Shown: positions 32,466 through 41,803, numbered from the stretch's first letter. The stretch: DNA of 55,080 bases from Curvibacter gracilis ATCC BAA-807 (GCF_000518645.1 NZ_JADZ01000036.1:1-55080); one strand, 5' to 3'. Notes: generated by a model from the sequence alone, not told the origin. A program made the numbers and translations.

Positions 32466-33577
32466 TGCTGGCCACCTTCAGACAACTGAGCGACCGCTTT
32501 CTGGGCCGGGGCGAGGCGGCCATCACCGTGCCCGTGATGGATGGCGCCCTCAAGCCGAACCGGGCCCTGGACGAGGCCCAGGTGGTGGCCCGGCTGCCGG
32601 GCCTGAACGACCTGGCCTGCGATGGGCGCCAGCTGTGGATGAGCGCGGGCAACGCCCTCTACCGCCTGGACCAGGGCACCACGCCCGTGGAACAGCTGCG
32701 CTTTGACCGCCCCGTCACCGCGCTGGCCCTGCAGGGGCCCGAGCGCCTGGCCGTGGCGCTGGCCGGCAGCGAGTTGCGCATCCTGCACCGCCGGGGCACC
32801 GACTGGATCACCGAGGCCAGCCTGCAGACGCTGGCGGGCACGCCGCTGCTCAGCGTCAATGCGCTGGGCTTTGACGCCCAGGGGCGATTGCTGTTCAGCG
32901 AAGGCTCTTCGCGCCACGGCACCGAGGCCTGGTGCCATGACCTGATGACGCTGGGCCGCACGGGGCGCGTGGGCTGCTGGACGTCGGGCGCGCCACAGGC
33001 CGAGCTGCTGGCCCAGGCGCTGCGCCACGCGTTTGGCGTGCTGGCGCTGGGCTCGCGGGTGCTGGTCAGCGAAAGCTGGCATCACCGCGTGCTCGACCTC
33101 AGCGGCACCGGCCCGCGCCAGGGCCACCCGCTGAGCGCCGAACTGGTGGGCTACCCGTCGCGCATGGCGCTGGATGACAGCGGTGGCTTCTGGCTGAGCT
33201 GTTTTGTGTGTCGCTCGCAGTTGGTCGAGTTCGTGCTGCGCGAGCCCGCCTACCGCCAGCGCATGGTGGCGGAGATCGACCCCCGCCACTGGATCGCGCC
33301 GGCCTTGTCCTCGGGCCAGAGCTTTCTGGAGCCGCTGCAGGGTGCGGGCGTCAAGCAGATGGGCGTGCTCAAGCCCTGGGCGCCCCCGCGCTCCTATGGT
33401 CTGGTGCTCAGGGTGGCGGCCGATGGCCGGGTGCTGTCGTCGCTGCACAGCCAGGTGGACGGGCAGCACCACGGCATCACGGCGGTGGCCCAGGTGGGCC
33501 ACGCCTTGTATGTGGCCTCGCGCGGTGCGGGGCGCTTGTTGCGGCTGGACACCCAGCCGGCAGGGAGTACGACATGA
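32465..33577 (+). CDS. Free-standing SMP-30-like propeller lacking the metal-site residues
   Basis: A 370-residue protein with no signal peptide. It aligns with the propeller of the upstream permease fusion: RVLVSESWHHRVLDL with SILFAETWGCCVKRY, then GPRQG in both, and GYPSRMALDDSGGFWLS with GYPDNINLASDGHYWMA. At the three likely metal ligands it has Asn48 for Glu414, Phe190 for Asn565 and Ser232 for Asp611. It is thus probably not an active lactonase; it may bind ligand, partner the fused propeller, or be a decaying duplicate. Translation is coupled at both ends (TGATG and ATGA). Confidence 0.78.
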   Translation: MLATFRQLSDRFLGRGEAAITVPVMDGALKPNRALDEAQVVARLPGLNDLACDGRQLWMSAGNALYRLDQGTTPVEQLRFDRPVTALALQGPERLAVALAGSELRILHRRGTDWITEASLQTLAGTPLLSVNALGFDAQGRLLFSEGSSRHGTEAWCHDLMTLGRTGRVGCWTSGAPQAELLAQALRHAFGVLALGSRVLVSESWHHRVLDLSGTGPRQGHPLSAELVGYPSRMALDDSGGFWLSCFVCRSQLVEFVLREPAYRQRMVAEIDPRHWIAPALSSGQSFLEPLQGAGVKQMGVLKPWAPPRSYGLVLRVAADGRVLSSLHSQVDGQHHGITAVAQVGHALYVASRGAGRLLRLDTQPAGSTT

Positions 33578-35133
33578 CGGTTTCTCAGCTGGATTCCCTC
33601 CACGCTTCCCCCCACGCCACAGCCCCTGCCCCGCTGGCCGACGAGGTGGTGCTGGAGCTGCGCCAGGCCACCAAGAAATACGGCGGGGTACCGGCCGTCG
33701 ACGGGGTGAATTTTGACCTGCGGCGCGGCGAGATCCATGCCCTGCTGGGCGAGAACGGCGCCGGCAAGTCCACCCTGACCAAGATCATGGCCGGGGTGGT
33801 GGCCCTGAGCGACGGGCAGATGCTGGTCGAGGGGCGCGAGGTGCAGCTCAAGACCCCCCTGGAGGCGCGTGACGCGGGCATTGCCATGGTGTTCCAGGAG
33901 ACCAGCCTGGTGCCCACCATGACGGTGGCGCAGAACCTGTTTCTGGGGCAAGAGCAGTTCTTCAACCGCCTGCGCGGGGTGTACATCTCGGCGCAGCAAT
34001 TTCTGCAGTCGCTCAACTTCGATGTCGACCCCACGGCCACGGTCAGCCTGCTGGGCGCGGCCAAGAAGCAGATGGTGGAGATTGCCCGCGCCGTGCTGCA
34101 CCAGGCCCGCATCATCATCTTTGACGAGCCCACCGCCAGCCTGACCCCCGAAGAGAAGAAATACTTCTTCGACCTGATGCTCAACCTCAAGGCGCGCGGG
34201 GTGTCGGTGATCTTCATCTCGCACGCCCTGGAAGAGGCCCTGCTGCTGGCCGACCGCATCACGGTGCTGCGCGACGGCCAGCACGTGGTGACCGACCTGA
34301 AACAGAACTTCGACCGCGCCCGCATCATCCAGGCCATGGTGGGGCGCGACCTGTCGCAAACCCTGTACGGGCAGAGGAAGACCCATGTCCGGGCCCAGGG
34401 CGACTGCGTGCTGTCGGTGCGCAACCTGCGCATGGCCTCGATGGTGAAAAACAACTCGCTGTCGGTGTTCGCGGGCCAGGTGACCGGCGTGTTCGGGTTG
34501 GTGGGGGCTGGCCGCACCGAGACCTTCAAGGTGGTGGCCGGCCTGATCAAGCGCGACTTCTTCCACGGCGGCGAGGTGTTGCTGCGCGGGCGCCCGGTGC
34601 GCTACCGCGTGGCGCGCCAGGCCGTGGCCGATGGCATTGCCTACATCACCGAAGACCGCAAGGTGGAGGGCTTTTTCGAGACCATGTCCATCACCCAGAA
34701 CATCTACATGGGCTGGCTGGGCAAGCTGGGCTCGATGTTCGGTCTGCTCGACCCGGGCCGCGCCGCCCGCATGGGCGAGCACTGGAGCCAGCTGCTCAAT
34801 GTGCGCGCCATCAGCCGCGATGTGAAGGTGATCGAGCTGTCGGGTGGCAACCAGCAGAAGGTGGTGATTGCCAAGTCGCTGGTGCAAGACCCCGATGTGA
34901 TCATCTTTGACGAGCCCACACGCGGGGTGGACGTGGGCGCCATCACCGAGATCCATGCCGAGATCAACCGGCTGGCCGATGCCGGCAAGGCGGTGGTGGT
35001 GATCTCGTCCTACCTGCCCGAGGTGATGGCCCTGTCCGACCGCATCCTGGTGGCCAAGCAGGGCAAGGTGGTGGTCGAGTTCTCGGCCGAGCAGGCCAGC
35101 CAGGAGGCCATCATGTACGCGGCCATCCACTGA
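33574..35133 (+). CDS. RbsA-like ABC transporter ATPase (two ATP-binding domains)
   Basis: A 519-residue ATPase. Domain 1 has Walker [10 protein letters not shown] (59-67) and Walker [16 protein letters not shown], but its signature reads [15 protein letters not shown] instead of LSxGxxQ. Domain 2 has a degenerate Walker A ([10 protein letters not shown]), a canonical signature [15 protein letters not shown] and Walker [16 protein letters not shown]. This asymmetry is normal for ribose-type importers. A Pro/Ala-rich N-terminal stretch of about 20 residues precedes the fold. It starts inside the previous stop (ATGA) and closes the importer operon; the LacI gene converges 37 bases on. Confidence 0.9.
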   Translation: MTVSQLDSLHASPHATAPAPLADEVVLELRQATKKYGGVPAVDGVNFDLRRGEIHALLGENGAGKSTLTKIMAGVVALSDGQMLVEGREVQLKTPLEARDAGIAMVFQETSLVPTMTVAQNLFLGQEQFFNRLRGVYISAQQFLQSLNFDVDPTATVSLLGAAKKQMVEIARAVLHQARIIIFDEPTASLTPEEKKYFFDLMLNLKARGVSVIFISHALEEALLLADRITVLRDGQHVVTDLKQNFDRARIIQAMVGRDLSQTLYGQRKTHVRAQGDCVLSVRNLRMASMVKNNSLSVFAGQVTGVFGLVGAGRTETFKVVAGLIKRDFFHGGEVLLRGRPVRYRVARQAVADGIAYITEDRKVEGFFETMSITQNIYMGWLGKLGSMFGLLDPGRAARMGEHWSQLLNVRAISRDVKVIELSGGNQQKVVIAKSLVQDPDVIIFDEPTRGVDVGAITEIHAEINRLADAGKAVVVISSYLPEVMALSDRILVAKQGKVVVEFSAEQASQEAIMYAAIH

Positions 35134-35146
35134 CGGGGCGGGGATG

Positions 35147-35162
35147 GGGGGCGCCCGCCCCC
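35147..35162. terminator. Possible hairpin between convergent transporter and LacI genes
   Basis: GGGGGC GCCC GCCCCC gives a perfect 6-bp GC stem located midway between the two stop codons. No T run follows on either strand, so it is a weak candidate. Confidence 0.3.
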
Positions 35163-35170
35163 GATCGGCG

Positions 35171-36169
35171 TCAGCCCCTGACGCCGTCCGGCCCCCGGCT
35201 GGACCCGCGGATCACCAACTGCCCCTCCAGCACCACCTTGCGCGCCGGCCGATCCGGGTCGTCCATGCGCTGCAGCATCAACTCGGCTGCGGTGCGGCCG
35301 ATGTCGTAGGTGGGCTGGGCGATCACGGTCACGTCCACCGAGGGCAGTGCCGTCCAGTCGTTGTTGTCGAAGCCGGCCAGGCCGATCTGCCCCGGTGAGC
35401 GCTTGCCCGCCGCCTGCAAGGCCTGCACCGCCCCCATCAACAGCAGGCCGTTGGAGGCCAGCAGGGCATCTGGCCCATCGGCCTGGGCCAGCAAGGCGGC
35501 GGCCACCTGGGTGCCGGCCTCGCGGGTGGGGGCCACGCGGTGCACCTCGGGGCTGAGGCCGCGGGCCTGCAGGGCGGCTTCGTAGCCGGCCTGGCGCTCC
35601 TGGCCGGTGGTGCTTTGGTGGCCCACCAGCAGCGCAATGCGCCGGTAGCCCGCCGCCAGCAGGTGCTCGGTGAGCTGGCGCGCCGCCGCCGCGTTGTCGA
35701 GCAGCACCCGGTCCACCGGGGTGTCGGGCAGGGCCCGATCGACCATCACCACCGGAAAGGGCCAGTCTGAGGCGCGAAAGCGCCGCAGGCCGTCCAGTGT
35801 GGGTGAATAGATCACCCCACTGGCCTGCTCATCGGCCATCAGCTGCAGGTAGGAGTGCTCCTTTTCGGGGTTCTCGTCGGTGTTGCACAGGATCAGGCGC
35901 AGGCCATGGCGGTAGGCCATGTCTTCGACGGCCCGGCCCACATCGGTGAAAAAGGGGCTGCGGATGTCCGACACGATCAGGCCCAGCAGCGAGGCGCGCT
36001 GTTGCCGCAGCCGACGCGCCGCCAGATTGGGGCGATAGCCCAGGGCAGCAATCGCTTCTTCAACCTGGGCGCGCAGCGCCGGGCGCACCGCCTGGGGTTG
36101 ACTGAGCACCCGCGACACGGTGGTGGTGGACACACCGGCCTTGGCTGCGACGTCCTTGATACTGCTCAC
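35171..36169 (-). CDS. LacI-family repressor of the fructose operon
   Basis: A 332-residue LacI/GalR-type regulator. The N-terminal helix-turn-helix and hinge are textbook: SSIKDVAAKAGVSTTTVSRV and YRPNLAARRLRQQ. Residues from 60 on form the sugar-binding fold with LLGLIVSDIRSPFFTDV, and GVIYSPTLDG. Start is GTG 36169. It is divergent from fruB, and matching palindromes lie before both genes, so it most likely represses fruBKA and itself. By analogy with FruR/Cra, a phosphorylated fructose would be the inducer; the adjacent sugar importer is an alternative target. Confidence 0.85.
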   Translation of the reverse strand: MSSIKDVAAKAGVSTTTVSRVLSQPQAVRPALRAQVEEAIAALGYRPNLAARRLRQQRASLLGLIVSDIRSPFFTDVGRAVEDMAYRHGLRLILCNTDENPEKEHSYLQLMADEQASGVIYSPTLDGLRRFRASDWPFPVVMVDRALPDTPVDRVLLDNAAAARQLTEHLLAAGYRRIALLVGHQSTTGQERQAGYEAALQARGLSPEVHRVAPTREAGTQVAAALLAQADGPDALLASNGLLLMGAVQALQAAGKRSPGQIGLAGFDNNDWTALPSVDVTVIAQPTYDIGRTAAELMLQRMDDPDRPARKVVLEGQLVIRGSSRGPDGVRG

Positions 36170-36218
36170 CTGAAAACCTTTCTCTTGCCGGCCTCCATGG
36201 TAACGCCGGCTGCCATGC

Positions 36219-36234
36219 TTGGTATCGATTCCAA
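36219..36234. promoter_or_regulatory. LacI-type operator 1 (near the repressor start)
   Basis: TTGGTATCGATTCCAA is a near-perfect 16-base palindrome (14 of 16 positions) centred on ATCGAT, 50 bases before the repressor GTG. It shares its left 12 bases with the reverse complement of operator 2. Suggested role: autorepression and looping. Confidence 0.6.
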
Positions 36235-36347
36235 ATACAACATCAAAATGAGCTGTTCAATGGCCTTTCACCCTCCGTCAAATCTTGATTTTCAGACTTG
36301 AAACACAGGGATTACCCTGATTATTAGACGCAAAACACCCCGAATCA

Positions 36348-36377
36348 TTGCCATTCCTGAGAAACGACATCGATAAT
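36348..36377 (+). promoter_or_regulatory. Probable fruB promoter
   Basis: TTGCCA (36348-36353) and GATAAT (36372-36377) are separated by 18 bases and each match the sigma-70 consensus at five of six positions. The predicted start of transcription (about 36384) coincides with operator 2. Confidence 0.55.
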
Positions 36378-36383
36378 GCGCTC

Positions 36384-36399
36384 CTGAAATCGATACCAA
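36384..36399. promoter_or_regulatory. LacI-type operator 2 (overlapping the fruB transcription start)
   Basis: CTGAAATCGATACCAA, read on the other strand, begins TTGGTATCGATT like operator 1. It lies immediately downstream of the predicted -10 and upstream of the fruB ribosome-binding site, an ideal place for steric repression. Confidence 0.6.
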
Positions 36400-36412
36400 T
36401 TTGGAGACAGCG

Positions 36413-38941
36413 ATGCCGATTCCGGTCGAAGTCCGTCTGGGGGCCGCCCCCCACAACCGCGAAGACGCCGTGCGCGCCGCCGGAGCCCTGCTGGCCCAGG
36501 CCGGCCATGCGCTGCCGGCCTATGTGGACAGCCTGTTGCAGCGCGAGAAGCTGGCCAACACCTTTTTGGGCCAGGGCGTGGCCATCCCGCACGGGATGAT
36601 CGAAGACCGCCACCTGGTGCAGAGCACCGGGCTGGCCGTGCTGCAGGTGCCGGCCGGTGTGCGCTGGGGCGACGATGCCAAGCAGGCCCACCTGGTGGTG
36701 GCCATTGCGGCGGCCTCCGACGAGCACATTGCCGTGCTGCGCCGCCTGACGCGCCTGATGCGCGACGAGGCCCTGATGCAGCGCCTGATCAGCACCCACG
36801 ACCCAGAAGACATCGTGCGCGCCCTGACCACCGACGGCGAGGCCGACGCACCGGCGCCCTCGACCCTGCAAGACTTTGCGCTGGGCCGCGAGGTGGCGCT
36901 GAGCTACCCCAACGGCCTGCACGCCCGCCCAGCCGGCCAATGGGCCCAGACCGCCCAGCGCTTTGTCGCCCAGGTGCACGTGCGCTACGACCAGGTGGTG
37001 GTGGACGCCAAGAACGTGGCCGCCCTGCTGAGCCTGGGCGCCGGCCGCGGCGCCACCCTGCGCCTGTCGGCCCAGGGGCCGGACGCCGAAGAAGCCCTGC
37101 GCGCCCTGCGGGCCATCGTGGTGCGCCTGGGCGAAGAAGAGGCCCGCCAGGCCCAACTGGCCAGCTTCCGCCAGAGCCAGGCCCAAGGCCTGGGCCAGGT
37201 GCTGGGCGACTGGCAGCCGGCGGCGCGCCAGACCTTCACCGGCATCGCGGCCAGCCCCGGCCTGGTGATCGGCACCCTGGTGCAGGCGGCCGGGGCGGTG
37301 TTGCAGGTCGAAGACCATTTCCGCAGCGCCCCGCTGGAGGCCGAGGCCCTGGAGCAGGCCCTGCAGGCAGCCATGGCCGAGCTGGAGGCCTGGTCCACCC
37401 AGGCGCGCGGCCAGGGCCAGAGCGAGCAGGCGGGCATCTTCAGCGCCCACGCCGGCCTGCTGCGCGACCCGCGCCTGCTGCAGGCGGTGAGCCGCGGCAT
37501 CGTGCAGGGCCACGGCGCGGCCTGGGCCTGGCGCCAGGCCTTGGGCGAACGGGTGGCAGCCCAACGGGCCCTGCCCGACGCCACCCTGGCCGCGCGCGCC
37601 GCCGACCTGCAGGATGCCGGCGACCGCGTGCTGCACCACCTGCTGGGCCTGCCCTCCGAGGCCGTGGGCGGCGCCTGGCCGGCCGATGCCATCTTGCTGG
37701 CCGACGACCTGTCGCCCTCCTTCACCGCCCAGATCGACCCGGCGCGGGTGCGCGGCTTCTGCACCGCCAGTGGCGGCCCCACCGCCCACACCGCCATCCT
37801 GGCCCGAGCCCTGGGCCTGCCGGCCGTGGTGGCCGGCGGCCCCGATCTGCTGAAAGCCGACAGCGGCACCCCCGCCATCCTCGACGGCTACCGGGGCCGA
37901 CTGTATGTGGCCCCCAGCGCCACCGCCCTGATCGAGGCGCAAGAAAGAATCGAAGGCCTGGCCCGCCGCCAGGCCGAAGAGGCCCGCAACCGCCTGCTGC
38001 CCGCCACCACCCCCGACGGCCACACGGTGGAGATTGCGGCCAATGTGAACCGCGCCGACCAGGTGGCCCGCGCCCTGGAGGCCGGCGCCGAGGGCGTGGG
38101 CCTGATGCGCACCGAGTTCCTGTTTCTGGAGCGCGACACCGTGCCCGACGAAGAGGCCCAGTACCTGGCCCTGCGCGCCATGGTCGAGGCCCTGGGTGGG
38201 CGCCCGCTGGTGGTGCGCACGCTGGACATCGGGGGCGACAAGCAGGTGCCCCACCTGCAGCTGCCGGTGGAGGACAACCCCTTTCTGGGCGTGCGCGGCG
38301 CCCGTCTGGCCCTGCGCCGCGACGACCTGCTGCTGCCTCAGCTGCGCGCCCTGTACCGGGCGGCCCGGCATGGCCCGCTGCAGATCATGTTCCCGATGAT
38401 CAGCACGGTGGAAGAAGTGCTGGAGCTGCGCCGGCGCATGGCCCAGGTGCGCGAAGAGCTGGACGCCCCCGAGGTGCCCATCGGCATCATGATCGAGGTG
38501 CCCTCGGCCGCCCTGCTGGCCGACCGCCTGGCCGCGCATGTCGACTTCTTCTCGATCGGCACCAACGACCTGACCCAGTACACGCTGGCGGTGGACCGCC
38601 AGCACCCCGAATTGGCCGCCATGGCCGACAGCCTGCACCCCGCCGTGCTGCGCCTGGTCGAGCGCACCGTGGCCGGCGCGCGCCGCCACGGCCGCTGGGT
38701 GGGTGTTTGCGGGGGCCTGGCTGGCGAGCCGCTGGGCGCAGCCCTGCTGGTGGGCCTGGGCGTGGACGAGCTCTCGATGAGTGTGGGCGACCTGGGGCCC
38801 ATCAAGGCCTTGCTGCGGCGCCACCGCCTGAGCGAGCTGCAGGCCCTGGCCCAGCGGGCCCTGGACCTGGACAGCGCCGACGAGGTGCGCGCCCTGGGCG
38901 CGGCCCTGCGCAGCGCAGACAGCACGGAGGCCCAGGCATGA
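36413..38941 (+). CDS. fruB: Fructose PTS multiphosphoryl transfer protein (EIIA-HPr-EI)
   Basis: An 842-residue soluble protein joining three phosphocarriers. EIIA-Fru is residues 1-145 with active His60 (GVAIPHGM); HPr is about 155-245 with His170 (GLHARPAG); enzyme I is 270-842 with His459 (SGGPTAHTA), the PEP-binding segment GLMRTEFLFLERD and the C-terminal GTNDLTQYTLAVDR. HPr lacks the usual regulatory Ser region (KNVAALLSLGAG). It would carry phosphate from PEP to FruA without the general EI and HPr. GGAG precedes ATG 36413. Its stop overlaps the fruK start (ATGA). Confidence 0.92.
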   Translation: MPIPVEVRLGAAPHNREDAVRAAGALLAQAGHALPAYVDSLLQREKLANTFLGQGVAIPHGMIEDRHLVQSTGLAVLQVPAGVRWGDDAKQAHLVVAIAAASDEHIAVLRRLTRLMRDEALMQRLISTHDPEDIVRALTTDGEADAPAPSTLQDFALGREVALSYPNGLHARPAGQWAQTAQRFVAQVHVRYDQVVVDAKNVAALLSLGAGRGATLRLSAQGPDAEEALRALRAIVVRLGEEEARQAQLASFRQSQAQGLGQVLGDWQPAARQTFTGIAASPGLVIGTLVQAAGAVLQVEDHFRSAPLEAEALEQALQAAMAELEAWSTQARGQGQSEQAGIFSAHAGLLRDPRLLQAVSRGIVQGHGAAWAWRQALGERVAAQRALPDATLAARAADLQDAGDRVLHHLLGLPSEAVGGAWPADAILLADDLSPSFTAQIDPARVRGFCTASGGPTAHTAILARALGLPAVVAGGPDLLKADSGTPAILDGYRGRLYVAPSATALIEAQERIEGLARRQAEEARNRLLPATTPDGHTVEIAANVNRADQVARALEAGAEGVGLMRTEFLFLERDTVPDEEAQYLALRAMVEALGGRPLVVRTLDIGGDKQVPHLQLPVEDNPFLGVRGARLALRRDDLLLPQLRALYRAARHGPLQIMFPMISTVEEVLELRRRMAQVREELDAPEVPIGIMIEVPSAALLADRLAAHVDFFSIGTNDLTQYTLAVDRQHPELAAMADSLHPAVLRLVERTVAGARRHGRWVGVCGGLAGEPLGAALLVGLGVDELSMSVGDLGPIKALLRRHRLSELQALAQRALDLDSADEVRALGAALRSADSTEAQA

Positions 38942-39921
38942 GCGCCCGGCTGATCACCATCACCCTCAACCCCGCCATCGACCAGACGGTGCGGCTGAGC
39001 CGGCTGGAGCCCGGCGCGGTGCACCGCGCCCTGGGCGAGCAGACCGAGGCCGGCGGCAAGGGCATTGGCGTGGCCGCCGTGCTGGCCGCCCTGGGCCGGC
39101 CGGTGACCGCCAGCGGCTGGCTGGGCGCCGACAACGATGGGGTGTTCCGCACCGCCTTTGCCAGCCACGGCATCGCCGACGCCATGGTGCGCCTGCCCGG
39201 CGCCACCCGCACCAACATCAAGCTGGCCGTGGCCGAGCGCGGCGACAGCACCGACATCAACCTGCCCGGCCTGAGCCTGCCCCCCGAGTCCTTGCGGGTC
39301 GCCGAACAGCAGCTGCAGCAAACCCTGGCCGCCACCCTGGCGCCCGGCGACTGGTGCGAGCTGGCCGGCAGCCTGCCCCCGGGCACCGATGTGGCCCTGT
39401 GGGAGCGCCTGGCGCGCTGGCTGGCCAGCCGCGGCGCGCAGCTGGTGATCGACACCGGCGGCGCGGTGCTGGGGCAGCTGCTGGCCCGCCTGTCCGACCC
39501 GGCCCTGGGCCCGGTGGTGGCGCCCGCCTTCATCAAGCCCAACCGGGCCGAGCTGGAAGAGCTGGTGGGCCAGCCCCTGCCCGATGCCCGGGCCGTGGCC
39601 GATGCGGCCCAGGCCCTGGCGCAACGGTACGGGGTGCAACAGATGGTGGTGTCACTGGGTGCCGAAGGCGCCGTGATGGTCAACGCCCACGGCCGCTGGC
39701 AGGCTGCCGCGCCCGCCGTGCCCGTGGCCACCACCGTGGGCGCGGGCGACGCCCTGGTGGCCGGCACCCTGGCCGCGCTGATGGACGGCCAGGCCATGCC
39801 GGCCGCAGGCGTGTTCGGCATGGCCTGTGCAGCCGCCCGCATCCAGCGCATCGCCCCCGGCCTGCCCCCGCTGCAAGAGGTGCGCGAGCTGGCCAGCCGC
39901 ATCCACACCACGCCGATCTGA
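38938..39921 (+). CDS. fruK: 1-phosphofructokinase
   Basis: A 327-residue PfkB-family kinase. N-terminal TLNPAIDQTVRL and the glycine-rich EAGGKGIGVAAVLAALG are typical of FruK and tagatose-6-phosphate kinases, and the C-terminal TTVGAGDALVAGTLAAL holds the catalytic Asp. It phosphorylates fructose 1-phosphate made by the PTS to fructose 1,6-bisphosphate. It is coupled to fruB by ATGA and is followed by fruA, which fixes its role as 1-phosphofructokinase. Confidence 0.92.
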   Translation: MSARLITITLNPAIDQTVRLSRLEPGAVHRALGEQTEAGGKGIGVAAVLAALGRPVTASGWLGADNDGVFRTAFASHGIADAMVRLPGATRTNIKLAVAERGDSTDINLPGLSLPPESLRVAEQQLQQTLAATLAPGDWCELAGSLPPGTDVALWERLARWLASRGAQLVIDTGGAVLGQLLARLSDPALGPVVAPAFIKPNRAELEELVGQPLPDARAVADAAQALAQRYGVQQMVVSLGAEGAVMVNAHGRWQAAAPAVPVATTVGAGDALVAGTLAALMDGQAMPAAGVFGMACAAARIQRIAPGLPPLQEVRELASRIHTTPI

Positions 39922-39977
39922 GCGCACCGATCTGACCGCCTCGATCTGAACCCCACACTGAGCACACGGAGACACGC

Positions 39978-41786
39978 ATGGCGCAACTCATTGCCCTCGC
40001 GGCCAGCCAGGCTGGCCCCGCCCACAGCTTCATCACCGGCGAGGCCCTGCGGGCCGCCGCCGAACGCCAGGGCCACCACCTGGCCCTGTGGGTGAAAAGC
40101 CCGCTGGGCGACCAAGGCGTATGGAGCGAAACCGAACGCGCAGGCGCCCTGGCCTGCATCGTGGCCTCGGACCTGGACACCCCCCTGCCCCCTCACCTGC
40201 AACCCCAGGTGCCCACCCTGCGCGTGACGCCGGCCGAGGTGCTGGCCGATGCCGAAGGCGTGCTGCGCCGCGCCCTGCTGCCGGCCGCTGGCGCCGCACA
40301 GCCAGGCTTGAACACCACAACGCCCACACCGCTGACACCGGCCGCGGCGCCTGCAGCCGCAAGCGCACCCCCTGTTCCTGCTGCGCCCCTGCGCATCGTG
40401 GCCGTCACCTCCTGCCCCACCGGCGTGGCCCACACCTTCATGGCGGCCGAGGCGCTGGAGCAAGGTGCCAAGGCCCTGGGCCACGCCATCCAGGTCGAGA
40501 CCCAGGGCTCGGTGGGGGCCCAGAACACCCTCAGCGCCCAGGCCATTGCCGAGGCCGACCTGGTGATCATTGCGGCCGACACCCAGGTGAACCGCGAGCG
40601 CTTTGTGGGCAAGCGCCTGCACGTGACCGGCACCAAGGCCGCCATCCATGACGCGGGCGCGGTGTTCACCGAGGCGGCCCGCCAGGCCACGGTCTGGAAC
40701 ACGGCGACGGCGGCCAGCGCGGCAACATCGGCCACGGCATCGCCTGCCAGCCCCCAGGCCCGCACCGGCGCCTACAAGCACCTGATGACCGGTGTGTCGT
40801 TCATGCTGCCCTTTGTGGTGGCCGGCGGCCTGCTGATTGCGCTGGCCTTTGCGCTGGGCGGCATCTATGTGTATGACGATGCCCACAAAGGCACGCTGGG
40901 CTGGGTGCTGTTCCAGGTGGGGGCCAAGGCCGGCTTTGCGCTGATGCTGCCGGCCCTGGCCGGCTACATCGCCTACTCGATCGCCGACCGCCCCGGCATT
41001 GCACCGGGCATGATCGGCGGCCTGCTGGCCGGCACGGTGGGGGCCGGGTTTCTGGGCGCCATTGCGGCCGGCTTCATCGCCGGCTACAGCGTGCAGGCAC
41101 TCAACCGCTACCTGCGCCTGCCGCGCGGGCTGGAGGGGCTCAAGCCCGTGCTGCTGCTGCCCCTGCTGGGCGCGGCCATCACCGGCGTGCTGATGCTGAT
41201 GGTGATCGGCGAGCCCATGGCCGCCGTGATGGGCACCCTGACCAACTGGCTCAAGGGCCTGCAGACCGGCAGCGCCGTGATGCTGGGCCTGGTGCTGGGC
41301 GGCATGATGGCCGTGGACATGGGCGGGCCCGTCAACAAGGCGGCCTATGTGTTCTCCACCACCTTGATCGGCTCGGGCGTGACCGAACCCATGGCCGCGG
41401 CCATGGCCGGCGGCATGACCCCGCCGCTGGGCATCGCCCTGGCCTGCTGGCTGTTTCGCAGCCGCTTTCTGGCCGAAGAGCGCGACGCCGCCAAAGCCAC
41501 CGCCGTGCTGGGCCTGGCCTTCATCTCCGAAGGCGCCATCCCCTACGTGGCGCGCGACCCCCTGCGCGTGATCCCGGCCTGCGTGCTCGGCTCGGCCGTG
41601 GCCGGTGGCCTGAGCATGTTCTGGCACATCGGCCTGCAGGCCCCCCACGGCGGCATCTTTGTGCTGGCCATCCCGAATGCCGTCAACCAGGTGCTGCTGT
41701 ATGCCGCAGCGATTGCGGCGGGCACGGTGGTGACGGCGCTGGCGCTGGGGGTGGTGAAGCGGGTGGTGGTCGCCAAGGCTGCCTGA
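39978..41786 (+). CDS. fruA: Fructose-specific PTS EIIBC component
   Basis: A 602-residue membrane permease. An N-terminal EIIB-like domain (1-105) lacks a catalytic Cys (ALAASQAGPAHSF). A second EIIB (about 136-235) has the active Cys146 in VTSCPTGVAHTFMAAEAL. EIIC follows (about 260-600) with YKHLMTGVSFMLPFVVAGG, GFIAGYSVQALNRYLRLP and the substrate-site segment GSGVTEPMAAAMAGG. It takes up fructose and releases fructose 1-phosphate. An Ala/Pro-rich linker joins the two B domains. It is the last gene of fruBKA. The degenerate first B domain is also known in enterobacterial FruA. Confidence 0.92.
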   Translation: MAQLIALAASQAGPAHSFITGEALRAAAERQGHHLALWVKSPLGDQGVWSETERAGALACIVASDLDTPLPPHLQPQVPTLRVTPAEVLADAEGVLRRALLPAAGAAQPGLNTTTPTPLTPAAAPAAASAPPVPAAPLRIVAVTSCPTGVAHTFMAAEALEQGAKALGHAIQVETQGSVGAQNTLSAQAIAEADLVIIAADTQVNRERFVGKRLHVTGTKAAIHDAGAVFTEAARQATVWNTATAASAATSATASPASPQARTGAYKHLMTGVSFMLPFVVAGGLLIALAFALGGIYVYDDAHKGTLGWVLFQVGAKAGFALMLPALAGYIAYSIADRPGIAPGMIGGLLAGTVGAGFLGAIAAGFIAGYSVQALNRYLRLPRGLEGLKPVLLLPLLGAAITGVLMLMVIGEPMAAVMGTLTNWLKGLQTGSAVMLGLVLGGMMAVDMGGPVNKAAYVFSTTLIGSGVTEPMAAAMAGGMTPPLGIALACWLFRSRFLAEERDAAKATAVLGLAFISEGAIPYVARDPLRVIPACVLGSAVAGGLSMFWHIGLQAPHGGIFVLAIPNAVNQVLLYAAAIAAGTVVTALALGVVKRVVVAKAA

Positions 41787-41803
41787 ACGTCCAAGGCCAG
41801 CCA

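Noticed and set aside
33574-35133. Degenerate signature and Walker A motifs in the importer ATPase as signs of decay
   Set aside because: This asymmetry is normal for ribose-type two-domain ATPases; each composite site can still work.
36940-39921. Long frames overlapping fruB and fruK on both strands (also 36278-38824 and 38802-41822 minus)
   Set aside because: They are shadow frames of the fructose operon, whose active-site motifs fix the true frame.
39978-40290. Cys-less first EIIB domain of FruA as a damaged gene
   Set aside because: A degenerate first EIIB copy is common in FruA proteins, and the frame and second domain are intact.
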